Below, in pieces: positions 44,860 through 53,878 of a stretch of 64,000 nt of DNA (position 1 is its first letter; every line of letters starts with the position of its first letter). The DNA is from Salipiger pentaromativorans (GTDB lineage Bacteria > Pseudomonadota > Alphaproteobacteria > Rhodobacterales > Rhodobacteraceae), in contig NZ_JAMDHK010000021.1 in assembly GCF_024721115.1 (NCBI RefSeq), positions 1-64,000 of the forward strand, read 5' to 3'. The notes beneath the pieces were generated by a model. The model had not been told where the DNA came from. It was given only the letters and a program-made list of their open reading frames with translations, and searched no databases. Made by a program: the position numbers and the translations under genes.

Positions 44860-47103
44860 TCAGCCTTCGAGCTTGGTCAGGTCGGCGACCTGAAGGCAGG
44901 TGGCCCGGATGCGCGACAGCAGGTTCAGCCGGTTGCGGCGCACCACCGCGTTCTCGGCATTCACCTGAACCGCTTCGAAGAAGGCGTCGATGGGGCCGCG
45001 CAGTTCGGCCATGGCGCCCATGGCGGCGGCGAAATCCTCGGCACTCATGGCCGGGCCGATCTGTGCCTCGGCCGCGTCCAGCGCGGTGAACAATGCGGTT
45101 TCTTCGGCGCTTTCGGCGAATTTCGGGTCGGCGCCATAGCTGTATTCGACCCCGTCCTTTTCCTCGGCTTGGGTGAGAATATTGTTGGCGCGCTTGAAGC
45201 CCTGCACGAGATTGGTGCCGTCATCGGTGCCCAGGAAGGCCGAGAGCGCCTCGGCGCGGGCCACCAGCAGGCGGATGTCGTCGGCGCCGGGCATGGCGAG
45301 ACAGGCGTCGATCACATCGTGCCGCAGGCCCTCTTCGCGCAGGTGCACCTTGAGCCGGTCGTGGAAGAAGGCCAGCAGGTCGGTCGAGAGATCCGGCACC
45401 AGCCCGGCCACGGTGCGGAACAGCGAGCCTTCCTGCGCGGGATCCTTGCCATGCAGCTTGTCGAGCAGCGCGTGGAACGCGGCACCAAACACGCCGTGAT
45501 CGGCGATCTCGTCCACCAGCGCGTCGATCGCGGCCAGATCGGCCTTGCTGGCCTCGCCGTTCAAGTGGCGCTTGTGGCGCAGGATCTGGGCATCGACAAA
45601 GCGGTCGAGCGGCAGGCGGAGATCGTTGGCCAGCACCAGCCGGATCACCCCCAGCGCGGCGCGGCGCAGCGCATAGGGGTCTTTCGAGCCGGTGGGTTTT
45701 TCGTCGATGGCCCAGAACCCGGTCAGCGTGTCGAGCTTGTCGGCCAGGGCGACGGCCACCGAGACCGGTTCCGAGGGCACGTCGTCGGAGGGGCCGAGCG
45801 GCGAGTAATGGTCCTGGCAGGCGGCAGCGACCTCACCGGGAAGGCCGGCGGCCTCGGCGTAATAACGGCCCATAAGTCCCTGAAGTTCCGGGAATTCATA
45901 GACCATCTCCGAGCTGAGATCGGCCTTGGCGACGCGGGCGGCCTGTTCGGTGAGCGCCGGGTCGGCGCCGACCGCCGGCGCGATCTCGCGCGCCAGCGCG
46001 GCGATGCGCTCGATCCGGTCGCGCTGCGAGCCCAGCTTGTGATGAAAGGTGACATTCCCGAGTTTTGCGGTCCAGGCTTCGAGCCCGTCCTGCGTTGCCA
46101 CGCGCAAATCGTTCTCCCAAAAGAACTTTGCGTCCGAAAGCCGTGCGGAAAGCACCTTCTGATTGCCCGCGAGGATGGTCGCGCCGTCATCCGAGGTTTC
46201 CACATTTGCAACCGTAACGAAACGTTCGATCCGCCCGGAGCCGGGATTCTTGACTGAAAAGAACTTTTGGTGCTCTTTCATTGAGGTTTGCAGAACTTCG
46301 GGCGGCAGGCCGAGGAAATCCTCGCCGATTTCGCCCATCAGAACCACCGGCCATTCCACGAGCCCCGCCACTTCGGCGAGCAGACCGCGGTCCTCGACCA
46401 CCTCCAGTCCGCGGGCGAAGGCCCGATTTGTCGCGTCATGCCAGATGGTTTCGGCGCGTTCTTCCGGCGAGAGGATCACCTTGGAGCGCTTCAGCCGGGT
46501 CTCGTAATCCTCGAAGGAGGTCACATCGAAGGCGCCGTCGCCCATGAAGCGGTGGCCCTCGGTGATGCGGTCGGCCTTGATGCCGTCGATGTCCAGCGGC
46601 ACGACCTCGTCCCCGGTCTCGGAGGTGAGAAGGCAGAGGATGCGGTGCAGCGGGCGCACCCAGCGCAGCGCCCCGGCCCCCCAGCGCATGGATTTCGGCC
46701 AGGGGAAATTGCGGATGGTGGATTCCAGCACCTCGGCCACGATCTCGGCGGCGGGGCGGCCCGGCTTTTCGATCACGGCGTAGAGGAAGGTGCCCTTCTT
46801 GTCTTCGCGCTCTTCGCATTGCTCGCGGGTCACGCCGGCGCCGCGCAGGAAGCCTTCGATGGCCTTTTCGGGCGCGTCAATGCGCGGCCCGCGGCGTTCT
46901 TCGCTTGTGGCGGGGGAGGCGGCCAGCAGGCCCTGGACCGTCAGCGTCAGGCGGCGGGGGGTCGAGAAACCGGCGGCCCCGGCATAGGTCAGACCGTTCT
47001 CCACCAGACCGTCGGTGACGAGCTTTTTCAGATCCTCGGCGGCACGCGCCTGCATGCGGGCGGGGATTTCCTCGGAAAAGAGTTCGATCAGAAGGTCGGG
47101 CAT
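44860..47103 (-). CDS. glyS: glycyl-tRNA synthetase beta subunit
   Basis: Beta chain of the heterotetrameric bacterial GlyRS; contributes tRNA binding and HD-type and anticodon-binding domains. 747 residues starting MPDLLIELFSEEIPARMQ at 47103. Conserved SMRWGAGALRWVRPLHRILCL and EHQKFFSVKN segments are visible, and the C-terminus has the DALR-like anticodon domain. The alpha subunit is upstream on the same strand, separated by DUF6446 and marC. Confidence 0.97.
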   Translation of the reverse strand: MPDLLIELFSEEIPARMQARAAEDLKKLVTDGLVENGLTYAGAAGFSTPRRLTLTVQGLLAASPATSEERRGPRIDAPEKAIEGFLRGAGVTREQCEEREDKKGTFLYAVIEKPGRPAAEIVAEVLESTIRNFPWPKSMRWGAGALRWVRPLHRILCLLTSETGDEVVPLDIDGIKADRITEGHRFMGDGAFDVTSFEDYETRLKRSKVILSPEERAETIWHDATNRAFARGLEVVEDRGLLAEVAGLVEWPVVLMGEIGEDFLGLPPEVLQTSMKEHQKFFSVKNPGSGRIERFVTVANVETSDDGATILAGNQKVLSARLSDAKFFWENDLRVATQDGLEAWTAKLGNVTFHHKLGSQRDRIERIAALAREIAPAVGADPALTEQAARVAKADLSSEMVYEFPELQGLMGRYYAEAAGLPGEVAAACQDHYSPLGPSDDVPSEPVSVAVALADKLDTLTGFWAIDEKPTGSKDPYALRRAALGVIRLVLANDLRLPLDRFVDAQILRHKRHLNGEASKADLAAIDALVDEIADHGVFGAAFHALLDKLHGKDPAQEGSLFRTVAGLVPDLSTDLLAFFHDRLKVHLREEGLRHDVIDACLAMPGADDIRLLVARAEALSAFLGTDDGTNLVQGFKRANNILTQAEEKDGVEYSYGADPKFAESAEETALFTALDAAEAQIGPAMSAEDFAAAMGAMAELRGPIDAFFEAVQVNAENAVVRRNRLNLLSRIRATCLQVADLTKLEG

Positions 47104-47189
47104 GGTCTCACCATAGCTTGGGTCGCTTGGGGGATAACGGGCCTGCGGCGCGGCGTCCAGAGCTGCCGCTGGCGGAGAGGGCGCAGGGG

Positions 47190-47211
47190 GCGTATTTGCA
47201 AAGAGAAGAAG
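47190..47211 (+). repeat. dispersed intergenic element, copy G (class 1)
   Basis: GCGTATTT, four bases, then AGAGAAGAAG, between DUF6446 and glyS. Both flanking genes are on the minus strand, so here the element is opposite to their transcription. Confidence 0.6.
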
Positions 47212-47236
47212 GGGGGCTTGGGGGGGAGCGGAGAGA

Positions 47237-47752
47237 TCACTCGCGTGGCGGGCAGTCCTCGCCCAGCGGCGTGCCGTCATAGGCCTTGTCGCCGCATTCG
47301 TTGATCTCTTCCCAGATATAGCCCTGGCCGTCGCCGGTGACCGCGATCACCCGGTCGATGCCGTATTCGATATTGCGCTGTGCGGTGTAGACATGCGCCT
47401 CGCCGGTCTCGATCTGGCGACCGATGGCTTCGGCGTCGAAGCAGCGGAACCAGAAGGGCGCGTTCCGCGGCTCGGCGCCCTCGTAGCGCTCGAAACGCTC
47501 GTCGAGCGCTTGCGGTCGTTCCGGCGTGGAGAAACAGCCGCGGAAGCGGATCGGCGAGCTGCTGGCGTCGATGCCCTGAAAGTCGGTGTAGGCAATGTGC
47601 TGCGGCGCGCCGCCGCCCAGCGGGGTGAGCGCCACCTCGCCGGCATCGTCGGCGACCTTGGTGTAATAATAGAAGACCTGGAAGTAATAGACGCCGGCCC
47701 CGAAAATCAGGGCGGTTGCGACGATGAAGATGGCGAGGATCTTGCCGCTCAT
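47237..47752 (-). CDS. DUF6446 membrane-anchored protein
   Basis: 171 residues with one N-terminal transmembrane helix (about 5-28) and a periplasmic domain with paired cysteines (FRGCFSTP, WFRCFDAEAIG, NECGDKAYDG, EDCPP) and conserved-looking GIDASSSPIRFR and IEYGIDRVIAV. It fits the DUF6446 family of Rhodobacterales, usually found between glyQ and glyS. No known role; its constant link to GlyRS genes is unexplained. Confidence 0.8.
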   Translation of the reverse strand: MSGKILAIFIVATALIFGAGVYYFQVFYYYTKVADDAGEVALTPLGGGAPQHIAYTDFQGIDASSSPIRFRGCFSTPERPQALDERFERYEGAEPRNAPFWFRCFDAEAIGRQIETGEAHVYTAQRNIEYGIDRVIAVTGDGQGYIWEEINECGDKAYDGTPLGEDCPPRE

Positions 47753-47832
47753 GCTGGCTCTCCTGTCCGCGCCGCGGGCTTTGCCATGCGATCCGCCCGT
47801 GATAGGCCGGAGGCGGCGGCACGGGGCATGGC

Positions 47833-48465
47833 ATGGACACGGCGTTTCTGATCAAGTTTCTCGGGGCGATCTTTGCGATCATGAACCCGTTTGTGAACCT
47901 GCCGGTGTTTCTGAGCCTCACCGACGGGATGGATCTGGCGCAGCAGCGCCGGGCGGCGCTGATGACGGTGGTCTACAGCGCCATCCTCTGCGCGGTGGTG
48001 GCCTTTGGCGGGCCGGCGATCCTGGGATTCTTCGGCATCAGCGTGGACGATTTCCGAGTCGCTGGCGGGCTGGTGCTGATGATCATCGGGCTGGGCATGC
48101 TGAATGGCAGCGCCGGCAGCGCGCATCACGGCACCCGTGCCGAGAAGGCGGGGCAGGATCCCGAGAGCGATCCGTCCTTCTATCCGCTGAGCTTTCCCAT
48201 GCTGGTGGGGCCGGGTACGATCACAACGATCGTCGTCTTCACCGGGCAGGCGCGGGCCTGGCCCGAGTATCTTGCCATCGCGGCCGGCCTCGCGGGGGTG
48301 CTGATCGCGCTGGGGCTGGTGATGTTCTTTGCCGCGAAGATCGGGCATTATCTGTCGCACACGCTGCGGGTGGTGATGATCCGCCTCATGGGCATGATCC
48401 TCGCGGCCATCGCGGTCGAGATGATCGCAAGCGGGCTGAAGCAGCTTCTGCCCGGTCTGGCCTGA
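47833..48465 (+). CDS. MarC family membrane protein
   Basis: 210 residues with six transmembrane helices and the MarC signature parts AIMNPFVNLPVFL and FPMLVGPGTITTIVV. MarC proteins are membrane proteins of unknown transport function; the early link to multiple antibiotic resistance was not upheld. It lies on the plus strand inside the minus-strand glyQ-DUF6446-glyS block and ends 11 bases before the glyQ stop. Confidence 0.88.
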   Translation: MDTAFLIKFLGAIFAIMNPFVNLPVFLSLTDGMDLAQQRRAALMTVVYSAILCAVVAFGGPAILGFFGISVDDFRVAGGLVLMIIGLGMLNGSAGSAHHGTRAEKAGQDPESDPSFYPLSFPMLVGPGTITTIVVFTGQARAWPEYLAIAAGLAGVLIALGLVMFFAAKIGHYLSHTLRVVMIRLMGMILAAIAVEMIASGLKQLLPGLA

Positions 48466-48467
48466 GA

Positions 48468-48488
48468 TATGCCGCTTCAAGCGGCATA
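48468..48488. terminator. bidirectional hairpin at the marC/glyQ junction
   Basis: TATGCCGCTT-C-AAGCGGCATA, ten-base perfect arms. It includes the last codons and stop of glyQ and starts 3 bases after the marC stop. No long U-tract; a compact shared 3' end structure. Confidence 0.5.
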
Positions 48489-49406
48489 GCCTCCGGCTTC
48501 GGTCATCACAAATGCGTCAGCGCAACGCTTGGCCAGCGCCCGCACCCGGCCGATATAGGCCTGTCGCTCGGTGACCGAGATCACCCCCCGCGCGTCGAGC
48601 AGGTTGAAGAGATGGCTGGCCTTGATGCATTGGTCGTAGGCGGGGTGTGCCATCACGATGCGCTTGCCGGTCTTCGGGTCCTCGGGGGCCGCATCGAGGA
48701 TGCGGGTGCATTCCGCCTCGGCATCCTCGAAATGCTTCAGCAGCATCCCGGTGTCGGCCACGTCGAAATTCCAGCGCGAATATTCCTGCTCGGTTTGCCG
48801 GAACACGTCTCCATAGGTGAGCGCGATGGGCGTCTGCGGATCGTTGAAGGGCATGTCCATGACGTGGTCGATGCCAAGCACATACATCGCCAGCCGTTCG
48901 AGCCCATAGGTCAGCTCGCCTGAAACCGGCGTGCAGTCATGTCCGCCAACCTGTTGAAAATACGTGAATTGCGAGACTTCCATCCCGTCGCACCAGACCT
49001 CCCAGCCGAGGCCCCAGGCCCCCAGGGTCGGGCTTTCCCAATCGTCCTCGACGAAGCGCACGTCATGTACGGACATGTCGATGCCGATGGCTTCGAGCGA
49101 GCCGAGATAGAGCGCCTGAAGGTCGGGCGGCGAGGGTTTGATCAGCACCTGGAATTGATAGTAGTGCTGCAGACGGTTGGGGTTTTCGCCATAGCGCCCG
49201 TCGGTCGGGCGGCGCGAGGGCTGCACATAGGCCGCCGCCCAGGGCTTCGATCCCAGCGCGCGCAGGGTGGTGGCCGGGTGGAAGGTGCCGGCGCCGACCT
49301 CCATGTCATAGGGCTGCAGCACGGCGCAGCCCTTGGCCGCCCAATAGGTCTGCAGCCGCAGGATGATCTCCTGAAAACTCCGCGGTTTGATGCTGGTCTC
49401 GGTCAT
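48477..49406 (-). CDS. glyQ: glycyl-tRNA synthetase alpha subunit
   Basis: Catalytic class II subunit that activates glycine. 309 residues starting [67 protein letters not shown] (motif 2 region), and [16 protein letters not shown] (motif 3) are near-invariant in the family. Works with GlyS, encoded downstream. Divergent from the SPOR/pseudo-protease gene. Confidence 0.97.
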   Translation of the reverse strand: MTETSIKPRSFQEIILRLQTYWAAKGCAVLQPYDMEVGAGTFHPATTLRALGSKPWAAAYVQPSRRPTDGRYGENPNRLQHYYQFQVLIKPSPPDLQALYLGSLEAIGIDMSVHDVRFVEDDWESPTLGAWGLGWEVWCDGMEVSQFTYFQQVGGHDCTPVSGELTYGLERLAMYVLGIDHVMDMPFNDPQTPIALTYGDVFRQTEQEYSRWNFDVADTGMLLKHFEDAEAECTRILDAAPEDPKTGKRIVMAHPAYDQCIKASHLFNLLDARGVISVTERQAYIGRVRALAKRCADAFVMTEAGGYAA

Positions 49407-49564
49407 CGGATCTGCCCTGTCTGCGTGGTGGGCACTGATTATGCGTCACGGGCGCGGGGGTCAATCTCGGGGCTGACCATATTTTGAGGTGACGGCGCGG
49501 TCGGGTCTGGTAAACAGTCTGGCAGACAAACAAGAATTTCAGGGCCTGAGGGGCAAGCACAGGT

Positions 49565-51331
49565 ATGTTTCGATCTTTTCTCATGGTGAGCGCGACAGCT
49601 CTGCTGATCGCGGGCGGAGCGGCTGCACAAACGTCGGGGCAGGATCTGGTCTATATCCAGATCGAGGCGCAGCCGAGTCTGACGCAGGCCGAGGAAGCTC
49701 TGCGCGGCTATGCCGGTACGCTGGAGGATGTAAACGGGTTTTCGCTGGGCGCCGGCTGGTACGGCATCGCGCTTGGCCCTTATGCACCCGAGGATGCGGG
49801 GCCGCTGCTGCGCGAGCTGCGCCGGGACGGGCGCATTCCGCGCGATTCCTATCTCGCCGCATCGACCGAATATCGTGATCAGTTCTGGCCCGTGGGCGCG
49901 GGGCTGACCGCCGTGCAGCCGGTGCCGCTGCCCGTGCCCGAGGCGCCCGCAGCCGAGGCGCCGGCACAGACCGCAGAGCTGCCGGTCGTTCCGGCGGAGC
50001 CCGAAGTGCTGGACGAAACCCCGCGCGAGGCCCGCGCGAGCGAGGCCGCGCTGACCCGGGGACAGCGCGAGATGTTGCAGGTCGCCCTGAAATGGGCGGG
50101 TGTCTATAACGCCGGTATCGACGGCGCTTTCGGGCGCGGCACGCGGGCGGCGATGGCGGACTGGCAGTCGGCCAATGGCTACGAGACCACCGGCGTGCTG
50201 ACCAGTTTGCAGCGCGCGGCGCTGCTCAAGCAGTATAACGCGGTGCTGGAGGGCATGGAGATGACCCCGGTCACCGATGTCCGCGCCGGGATTTCCATCG
50301 AACTGCCGCTGGGTGCCGTGACCTTCGACCGCTACGAAGCGCCCTTTGCGATCTACGAGCCGACGGGCGATCTGGCGGCGCAGGTGCTGCTGATCAGCCA
50401 GCCCGGCGACCGGCAGACGCTGGGCGGGCTGTACGAGATCATGCAGACGCTCGAGATCGTGCCGCTGGAGGGCCCGCGCGAGCGGCGCCGCGATGGGTTT
50501 ACCCTGACCGGCAGCAATGCCCGGATCGCCAGCCACACCGAGGTGACGCTGCGCGACGGGCAGATCAAGGGCTATACGCTGATCTGGCCTGCGGGCGACG
50601 AAGAGCGGCGCGAGCGGGTGCTCGCCCTGATGAACGCCTCGTTCAGCACCTCGGACGCGGTGCTGGACCCGGCAGAGGTCAGCGACGCCGGGCAGGCGGT
50701 CGATCTGGTCTCGGGGATGAAGATCCGGCAACCCAAGGCGACGGTCTCGGGCTTTTTCGTCACCGACGCCGGCACGGTGGTGACCGCCGCCGAGGCGGTG
50801 GCCTCCTGCGGGCGGATCACGCTGGACGATGTCTATGAAGCGACGGTCGCCGCCAGCGACGCGGCGCTGGGCGTTGCGGTGCTGCGCCCCGACACGGCGC
50901 TGGCGCCGCGCCGGGTGGCGGCGTTCCGGGGCGATACGCCCCGGCTGAAATCCGAGATCGCAGTGGCCGGCTATCCTTTCGGCGGGGTGCTGAGCGCCCC
51001 GACGCTGACCTTCGGCTCGCTGGAGGACATGAAGGGACTGGCGGGCGAAACCGAGCTGGAACGGCTGGCGCTTGCGGCGCAGCCCGGTGACGCCGGCGGC
51101 CCGGTTCTGGATGCCGGCGGGGCGGTGCTGGGGATGCTGCTGCCCAAGCCCGAGAGCGGCCAGACGCTGCCCGGCGATGTGGCCTTTGCCGCCGATGCCG
51201 AGGCGCTCCGGGCGTTTCTGACGCGCGCGGGCGTGCAAAGCGCCGAGACGCGGGGCGAGGGGGCGATGGCGCCGGAAGACCTGACCGCCGAGGCCACCGA
51301 CATCACCGTGAAGGTGAGCTGCTGGGAATAA
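49565..51331 (+). CDS. SPOR/peptidoglycan-binding protein with inactive trypsin-like domain
   Basis: 588-residue exported protein. After a signal peptide (~21), residues ~28-105 resemble a SPOR-type domain (VYIQIEAQPSLTQAEEALRGYA). Then come a Pro/Ala linker and a peptidoglycan-binding domain at about 160-220 (LTRGQREMLQVALKWAGVYNAGIDGAFG). The C-terminal ~390-570 has the outline of a trypsin-like protease, but the histidine site reads TAAEAV where TNAHVV is expected, and the serine site reads GDAGGP in place of GNSGGP. It should bind murein and not cleave protein. Monocistronic with terminator. Confidence 0.82.
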   Translation: MFRSFLMVSATALLIAGGAAAQTSGQDLVYIQIEAQPSLTQAEEALRGYAGTLEDVNGFSLGAGWYGIALGPYAPEDAGPLLRELRRDGRIPRDSYLAASTEYRDQFWPVGAGLTAVQPVPLPVPEAPAAEAPAQTAELPVVPAEPEVLDETPREARASEAALTRGQREMLQVALKWAGVYNAGIDGAFGRGTRAAMADWQSANGYETTGVLTSLQRAALLKQYNAVLEGMEMTPVTDVRAGISIELPLGAVTFDRYEAPFAIYEPTGDLAAQVLLISQPGDRQTLGGLYEIMQTLEIVPLEGPRERRRDGFTLTGSNARIASHTEVTLRDGQIKGYTLIWPAGDEERRERVLALMNASFSTSDAVLDPAEVSDAGQAVDLVSGMKIRQPKATVSGFFVTDAGTVVTAAEAVASCGRITLDDVYEATVAASDAALGVAVLRPDTALAPRRVAAFRGDTPRLKSEIAVAGYPFGGVLSAPTLTFGSLEDMKGLAGETELERLALAAQPGDAGGPVLDAGGAVLGMLLPKPESGQTLPGDVAFAADAEALRAFLTRAGVQSAETRGEGAMAPEDLTAEATDITVKVSCWE

Positions 51332-51357
51332 GCCCCAGGCTCGCTTTGCAAAGGATC

Positions 51358-51385
51358 GGCCCGGGCGCGTTGCCCGGGCCTTTTT
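51358..51385 (+). terminator. intrinsic terminator after the pseudo-protease gene
   Basis: Perfect nine-base stem GGCCCGGGC / GCCCGGGCC, loop GCGTT, then TTTTTC, 27 bases after the stop. Confidence 0.85.
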
Positions 51386-51400
51386 CGTTGCGGGAGCCGC

Positions 51401-52324
51401 TCAGGGGGTGAGCACGATCTTTCCGACCGGCCGGCTTTCCAGCGCGTGGTGGGCCTTTGCGGCGTCGGCCAGCGCAAAGCGCTGCGCCACCAGCACATCG
51501 AGCTTTCCCTCGGCGGCCAACTCGCCAAGCGAGACGAGCCCGGCCCGGTCGGGCGTGACGATCATCCGGACCAGCGACTTGCCCGCGGCCTCTGCCCGCG
51601 CGACAGCCTCGGGGGCGGGCTCCAGCAGGGTGGTGACATGGCCGCCGGGGCGCAGCGCGTCGAGCGAGCGCAGCACATGCGCGCCCCCCGCGTGGTCGAG
51701 GATGAGGTCGAAGGGGCCGTGATCGGTGAAATCCTCCGTCCGGTAGTCGATGAGATGATCGGCCCCCAGCGCGCGCACCGCCGCGTGTTTGCCGGCGCTG
51801 GCGGTGGCCCAGACCTCGGCGCCAAAGGCTTTTGCGATCTGGACCGCGATATGGCCGACACCGCCCGCCGCCGCGTGTATCAGAACCTTCTGGCCGGGCC
51901 GAAGATGCCCGTGCCGCATCAGCGCCTGCCAGGCGGTCAGCCCGGCCAGCGGCAGGGCGCCGGCCTGAAGATCGTCCATCCTGTCGGGCACATGGGCGAT
52001 TTCCGCCGCCGGGGCGAGCACCTCTTCGGCATAGGCGCCGGCCTGGGCCGGAAAGCGCAGCAGCCCCATGACCCGGTCGCCCAGGGCGATGCCGCGCACC
52101 TCGTCCCCCTTCGCGGTCACGTAGCCCGCCACATCCCAGCCGATGCGGAAGGGCGGCGCGCCCAGCATCGGGACCGCGCCCGCGCGGACAAAGGCATCGA
52201 CCGGGTTCACCCCCGCCGCCGCCACGCGGATGCGCAGCTCCGCCGGTCCGGGAACGGGCGTTTCGGTCTCGCGCAGCCGCAGCACCTCCGGCGCGCCGGT
52301 CTCGGTCTGTTCGATGATCTGCAT
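51401..52324 (-). CDS. zinc-independent quinone oxidoreductase-type MDR enzyme
   Basis: 307-residue medium-chain dehydrogenase/reductase. N-terminal GroES-like part (GVNPVDAFVRAG, GWDVAGYV) and Rossmann motif HAAAGGVGHIAVQIAKAFGA; the zinc-ligand cysteines of alcohol dehydrogenases are absent. Expected to use NADPH to reduce quinones or enones. Start at 52324 (MQIIEQTETGAPEVL). Divergent from an HxlR regulator with 87 bases between, so probably under its control. The arrangement resembles known quinone-sensing pairs. Confidence 0.9.
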   Translation of the reverse strand: MQIIEQTETGAPEVLRLRETETPVPGPAELRIRVAAAGVNPVDAFVRAGAVPMLGAPPFRIGWDVAGYVTAKGDEVRGIALGDRVMGLLRFPAQAGAYAEEVLAPAAEIAHVPDRMDDLQAGALPLAGLTAWQALMRHGHLRPGQKVLIHAAAGGVGHIAVQIAKAFGAEVWATASAGKHAAVRALGADHLIDYRTEDFTDHGPFDLILDHAGGAHVLRSLDALRPGGHVTTLLEPAPEAVARAEAAGKSLVRMIVTPDRAGLVSLGELAAEGKLDVLVAQRFALADAAKAHHALESRPVGKIVLTP

Positions 52325-52365
52325 GGCATGTCTCCTTCGCTGTGCCACGCTACCATCTGGGATGT

Positions 52366-52379
52366 CACTATCTATTGTG
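52366..52379. promoter_or_regulatory. possible HxlR operator
   Basis: CACTATCTATTGTG, an imperfect palindrome with five of seven pairs, overlaps the -35 box of the hxlR-type gene. This is a position expected for autorepression. Low-confidence assignment. Confidence 0.3.
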
Positions 52380-52403
52380 AAGTATGCACCAATCGGATAT
52401 AGA
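52375..52403 (+). promoter_or_regulatory. promoter of the HxlR regulator gene
   Basis: TTGTGA (52375-52380), exactly 17 bases, then TATAGA (52398-52403). The expected transcription start (about 52409-52412) coincides with the ATG at 52412, and no ribosome-binding sequence is present between them, so the message may be leaderless. Confidence 0.6.
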
Positions 52404-52411
52404 GTTACCTC

Positions 52412-52819
52412 ATGGAAAGTAAGGGCTTCATCTCCTACGACATGTTCCGCCGCACCTGCCCGTCGCATACGGTGCTGGAGGCGCTGAGCAACAAATGGCT
52501 CTATCTTGTGGTCATGGCGCTGGGGCGCCGGGGGCGGATGCGGTTTTCCGAATTGCAAAAGCTGCTCGAAGGCGTCTCGCCGAAAATGCTGACGCAAACC
52601 CTGCGCGGGCTGGAACGCGACGGGATGCTACAGCGCGAGGTGTTTCCGGTGGTGCCTCCGCGCGTGGAATACGAACTGACCCCGCTGGGCCGGGAATTCG
52701 CCCGGCTGCTGGTGCATATGCTCGACTGGTCGGTGGCGCATGTCCCCGACATCCTGGCGGCGCGCGCGCTTTATGACGTCGCAGCCGGGGACGCTGTGAC
52801 GCCCCCGGCCGGCTCCTAG
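52412..52819 (+). CDS. HxlR-family transcriptional regulator
   Basis: 135-residue winged-helix regulator. CPSHTVLEALSNKWLYLVV begins the HxlR domain, with a single conserved cysteine (Cys16), the redox or quinone-sensing residue in YodB/QorR-type members; MRFSELQKLLEGVSPKMLTQTLRGLERDGML is the DNA-binding helix region. Divergent from the MDR oxidoreductase. It ends four bases inside the convergent hemerythrin gene. Confidence 0.92.
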   Translation: MESKGFISYDMFRRTCPSHTVLEALSNKWLYLVVMALGRRGRMRFSELQKLLEGVSPKMLTQTLRGLERDGMLQREVFPVVPPRVEYELTPLGREFARLLVHMLDWSVAHVPDILAARALYDVAAGDAVTPPAGS

Positions 52820-53382
52820 CCGCGCAGCTTGTGGTGCAGCAGGATGGGCACCACGAGGTCTTCCTCATCGGTCAGATGCCGCAGGAGAAACCGGTTCAGC
52901 CGCTCGAGCGTGTCGCGCAGCGGTCGTGCCTCTTCGCCCATCTGCGCCGGCGCGAGCGTGGCAAGCTGCACCACGCGGTTGCCCTGACGGGTGAGCGTGT
53001 CAAGCAGCCCGTCGAGCGCGACGTGATCGCTCTCCAGCATCTCCAGCCCGCGTGCAAAGCGCGGGTCGACCGCCTCCAGTTCGGGGAAGAAGCGGTGATC
53101 CTCCCAGGCGTGGTGGCCATGCAGGTGCTGCACCAGCGCGTGGCCGCCATGGGCAAGGCGCTCGGCATAGCGCTCTTCCGGTATCCGCGTGTCGAGGAAA
53201 TCTTCGGCGTCGCCCTGAAGCGCGGTGCCGAGGGCGCGGAACTTCTGATGCGCGCCCATCCAGTTGCGGGTGGCGCGGGCGAAATTCGGGTGTGCCTCCC
53301 AGCCATCGCGTGGGAGGTCCCGGAGGAGGGTTTGCAGATCGTTGGGCAGCCCCTCGCGCTGGGTGATGTCATACTGGGTCAT
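52816..53382 (-). CDS. hemerythrin-type di-iron protein
   Basis: 188-residue HHE-domain protein. The di-iron ligands appear as His/Glu in HLHGHHAWEDHRFFPEL, SDHVALDGLLD and RHLTDEEDLVVPI. Such proteins bind oxygen, NO or handle iron. Start at 53382 (MTQYDITQREGL). The upstream AT-rich palindrome GTTAcaatATAAC at 53398-53410 overlaps the probable -10 region. Neighbours are an HxlR redox regulator (convergent) and lrgAB (divergent). Confidence 0.87.
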   Translation of the reverse strand: MTQYDITQREGLPNDLQTLLRDLPRDGWEAHPNFARATRNWMGAHQKFRALGTALQGDAEDFLDTRIPEERYAERLAHGGHALVQHLHGHHAWEDHRFFPELEAVDPRFARGLEMLESDHVALDGLLDTLTRQGNRVVQLATLAPAQMGEEARPLRDTLERLNRFLLRHLTDEEDLVVPILLHHKLRG

Positions 53383-53530
53383 CGCGTCCAGATGGGGGTT
53401 ACAATATAACACCTCAATCCGCGCCCCTGCACAGGCCGGAGGCCGTCTGCGCACCCTGCCGGGGATTTGCCGCTTGATCCGTGGCGGCGGGCGGGGCTTA
53501 CCTTGGGGCTCAGTCTCAAAGGGGGCGTCT

Positions 53531-53878
53531 ATGCTCGGCTATCTCACCCTGATCTTTCTTTGCCAGCTTCTGGGCGAGCTTGTCGTCGGCGCCCTGGCCT
53601 GGCCGGTGCCCGGTCCGGTGCTGGGCATGGTGCTGCTCTTCGTCTTTCTCGCCCTGCGGGGGGCAGTGCCCGAGGGGCTGTCGCAAAGCGCGGGCGGGCT
53701 TCAGAAAGCCATGTCGCTGCTCTTTGTGCCGGCGGGCACCGGTGTGATGCTGCATTTCCGCCTTCTGGGCGAGGCGCTGCTGCCGCTGGGGCTGGGACTC
53801 TTGATCAGCACGGTGGCGACCATCGCGGTGACCGGACTGGTCATGAGCTGGCTGAGCCGGGAGCGGGCGGATGGATAA
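53531..53878 (+). CDS. lrgA: CidA/LrgA family membrane protein
   Basis: 115 residues with four transmembrane helices; VPGPVLGMVLLFVFLAL and LLFVPAGTGVMLHF are typical of the CidA/LrgA family of holin-like proteins. Recent work on relatives supports pyruvate or small-acid transport together with LrgB. Overlaps lrgB by eight bases. AAGGGGG lies before the ATG. Confidence 0.9.
   Translation: MLGYLTLIFLCQLLGELVVGALAWPVPGPVLGMVLLFVFLALRGAVPEGLSQSAGGLQKAMSLLFVPAGTGVMLHFRLLGEALLPLGLGLLISTVATIAVTGLVMSWLSRERADG

Noticed and set aside
49439-51238. 599-codon minus-strand frame opposite the pseudo-protease gene
   Set aside because: The plus-strand gene has a signal peptide, recognisable domains and a terminator; the minus frame is Arg/Gln/His-rich.
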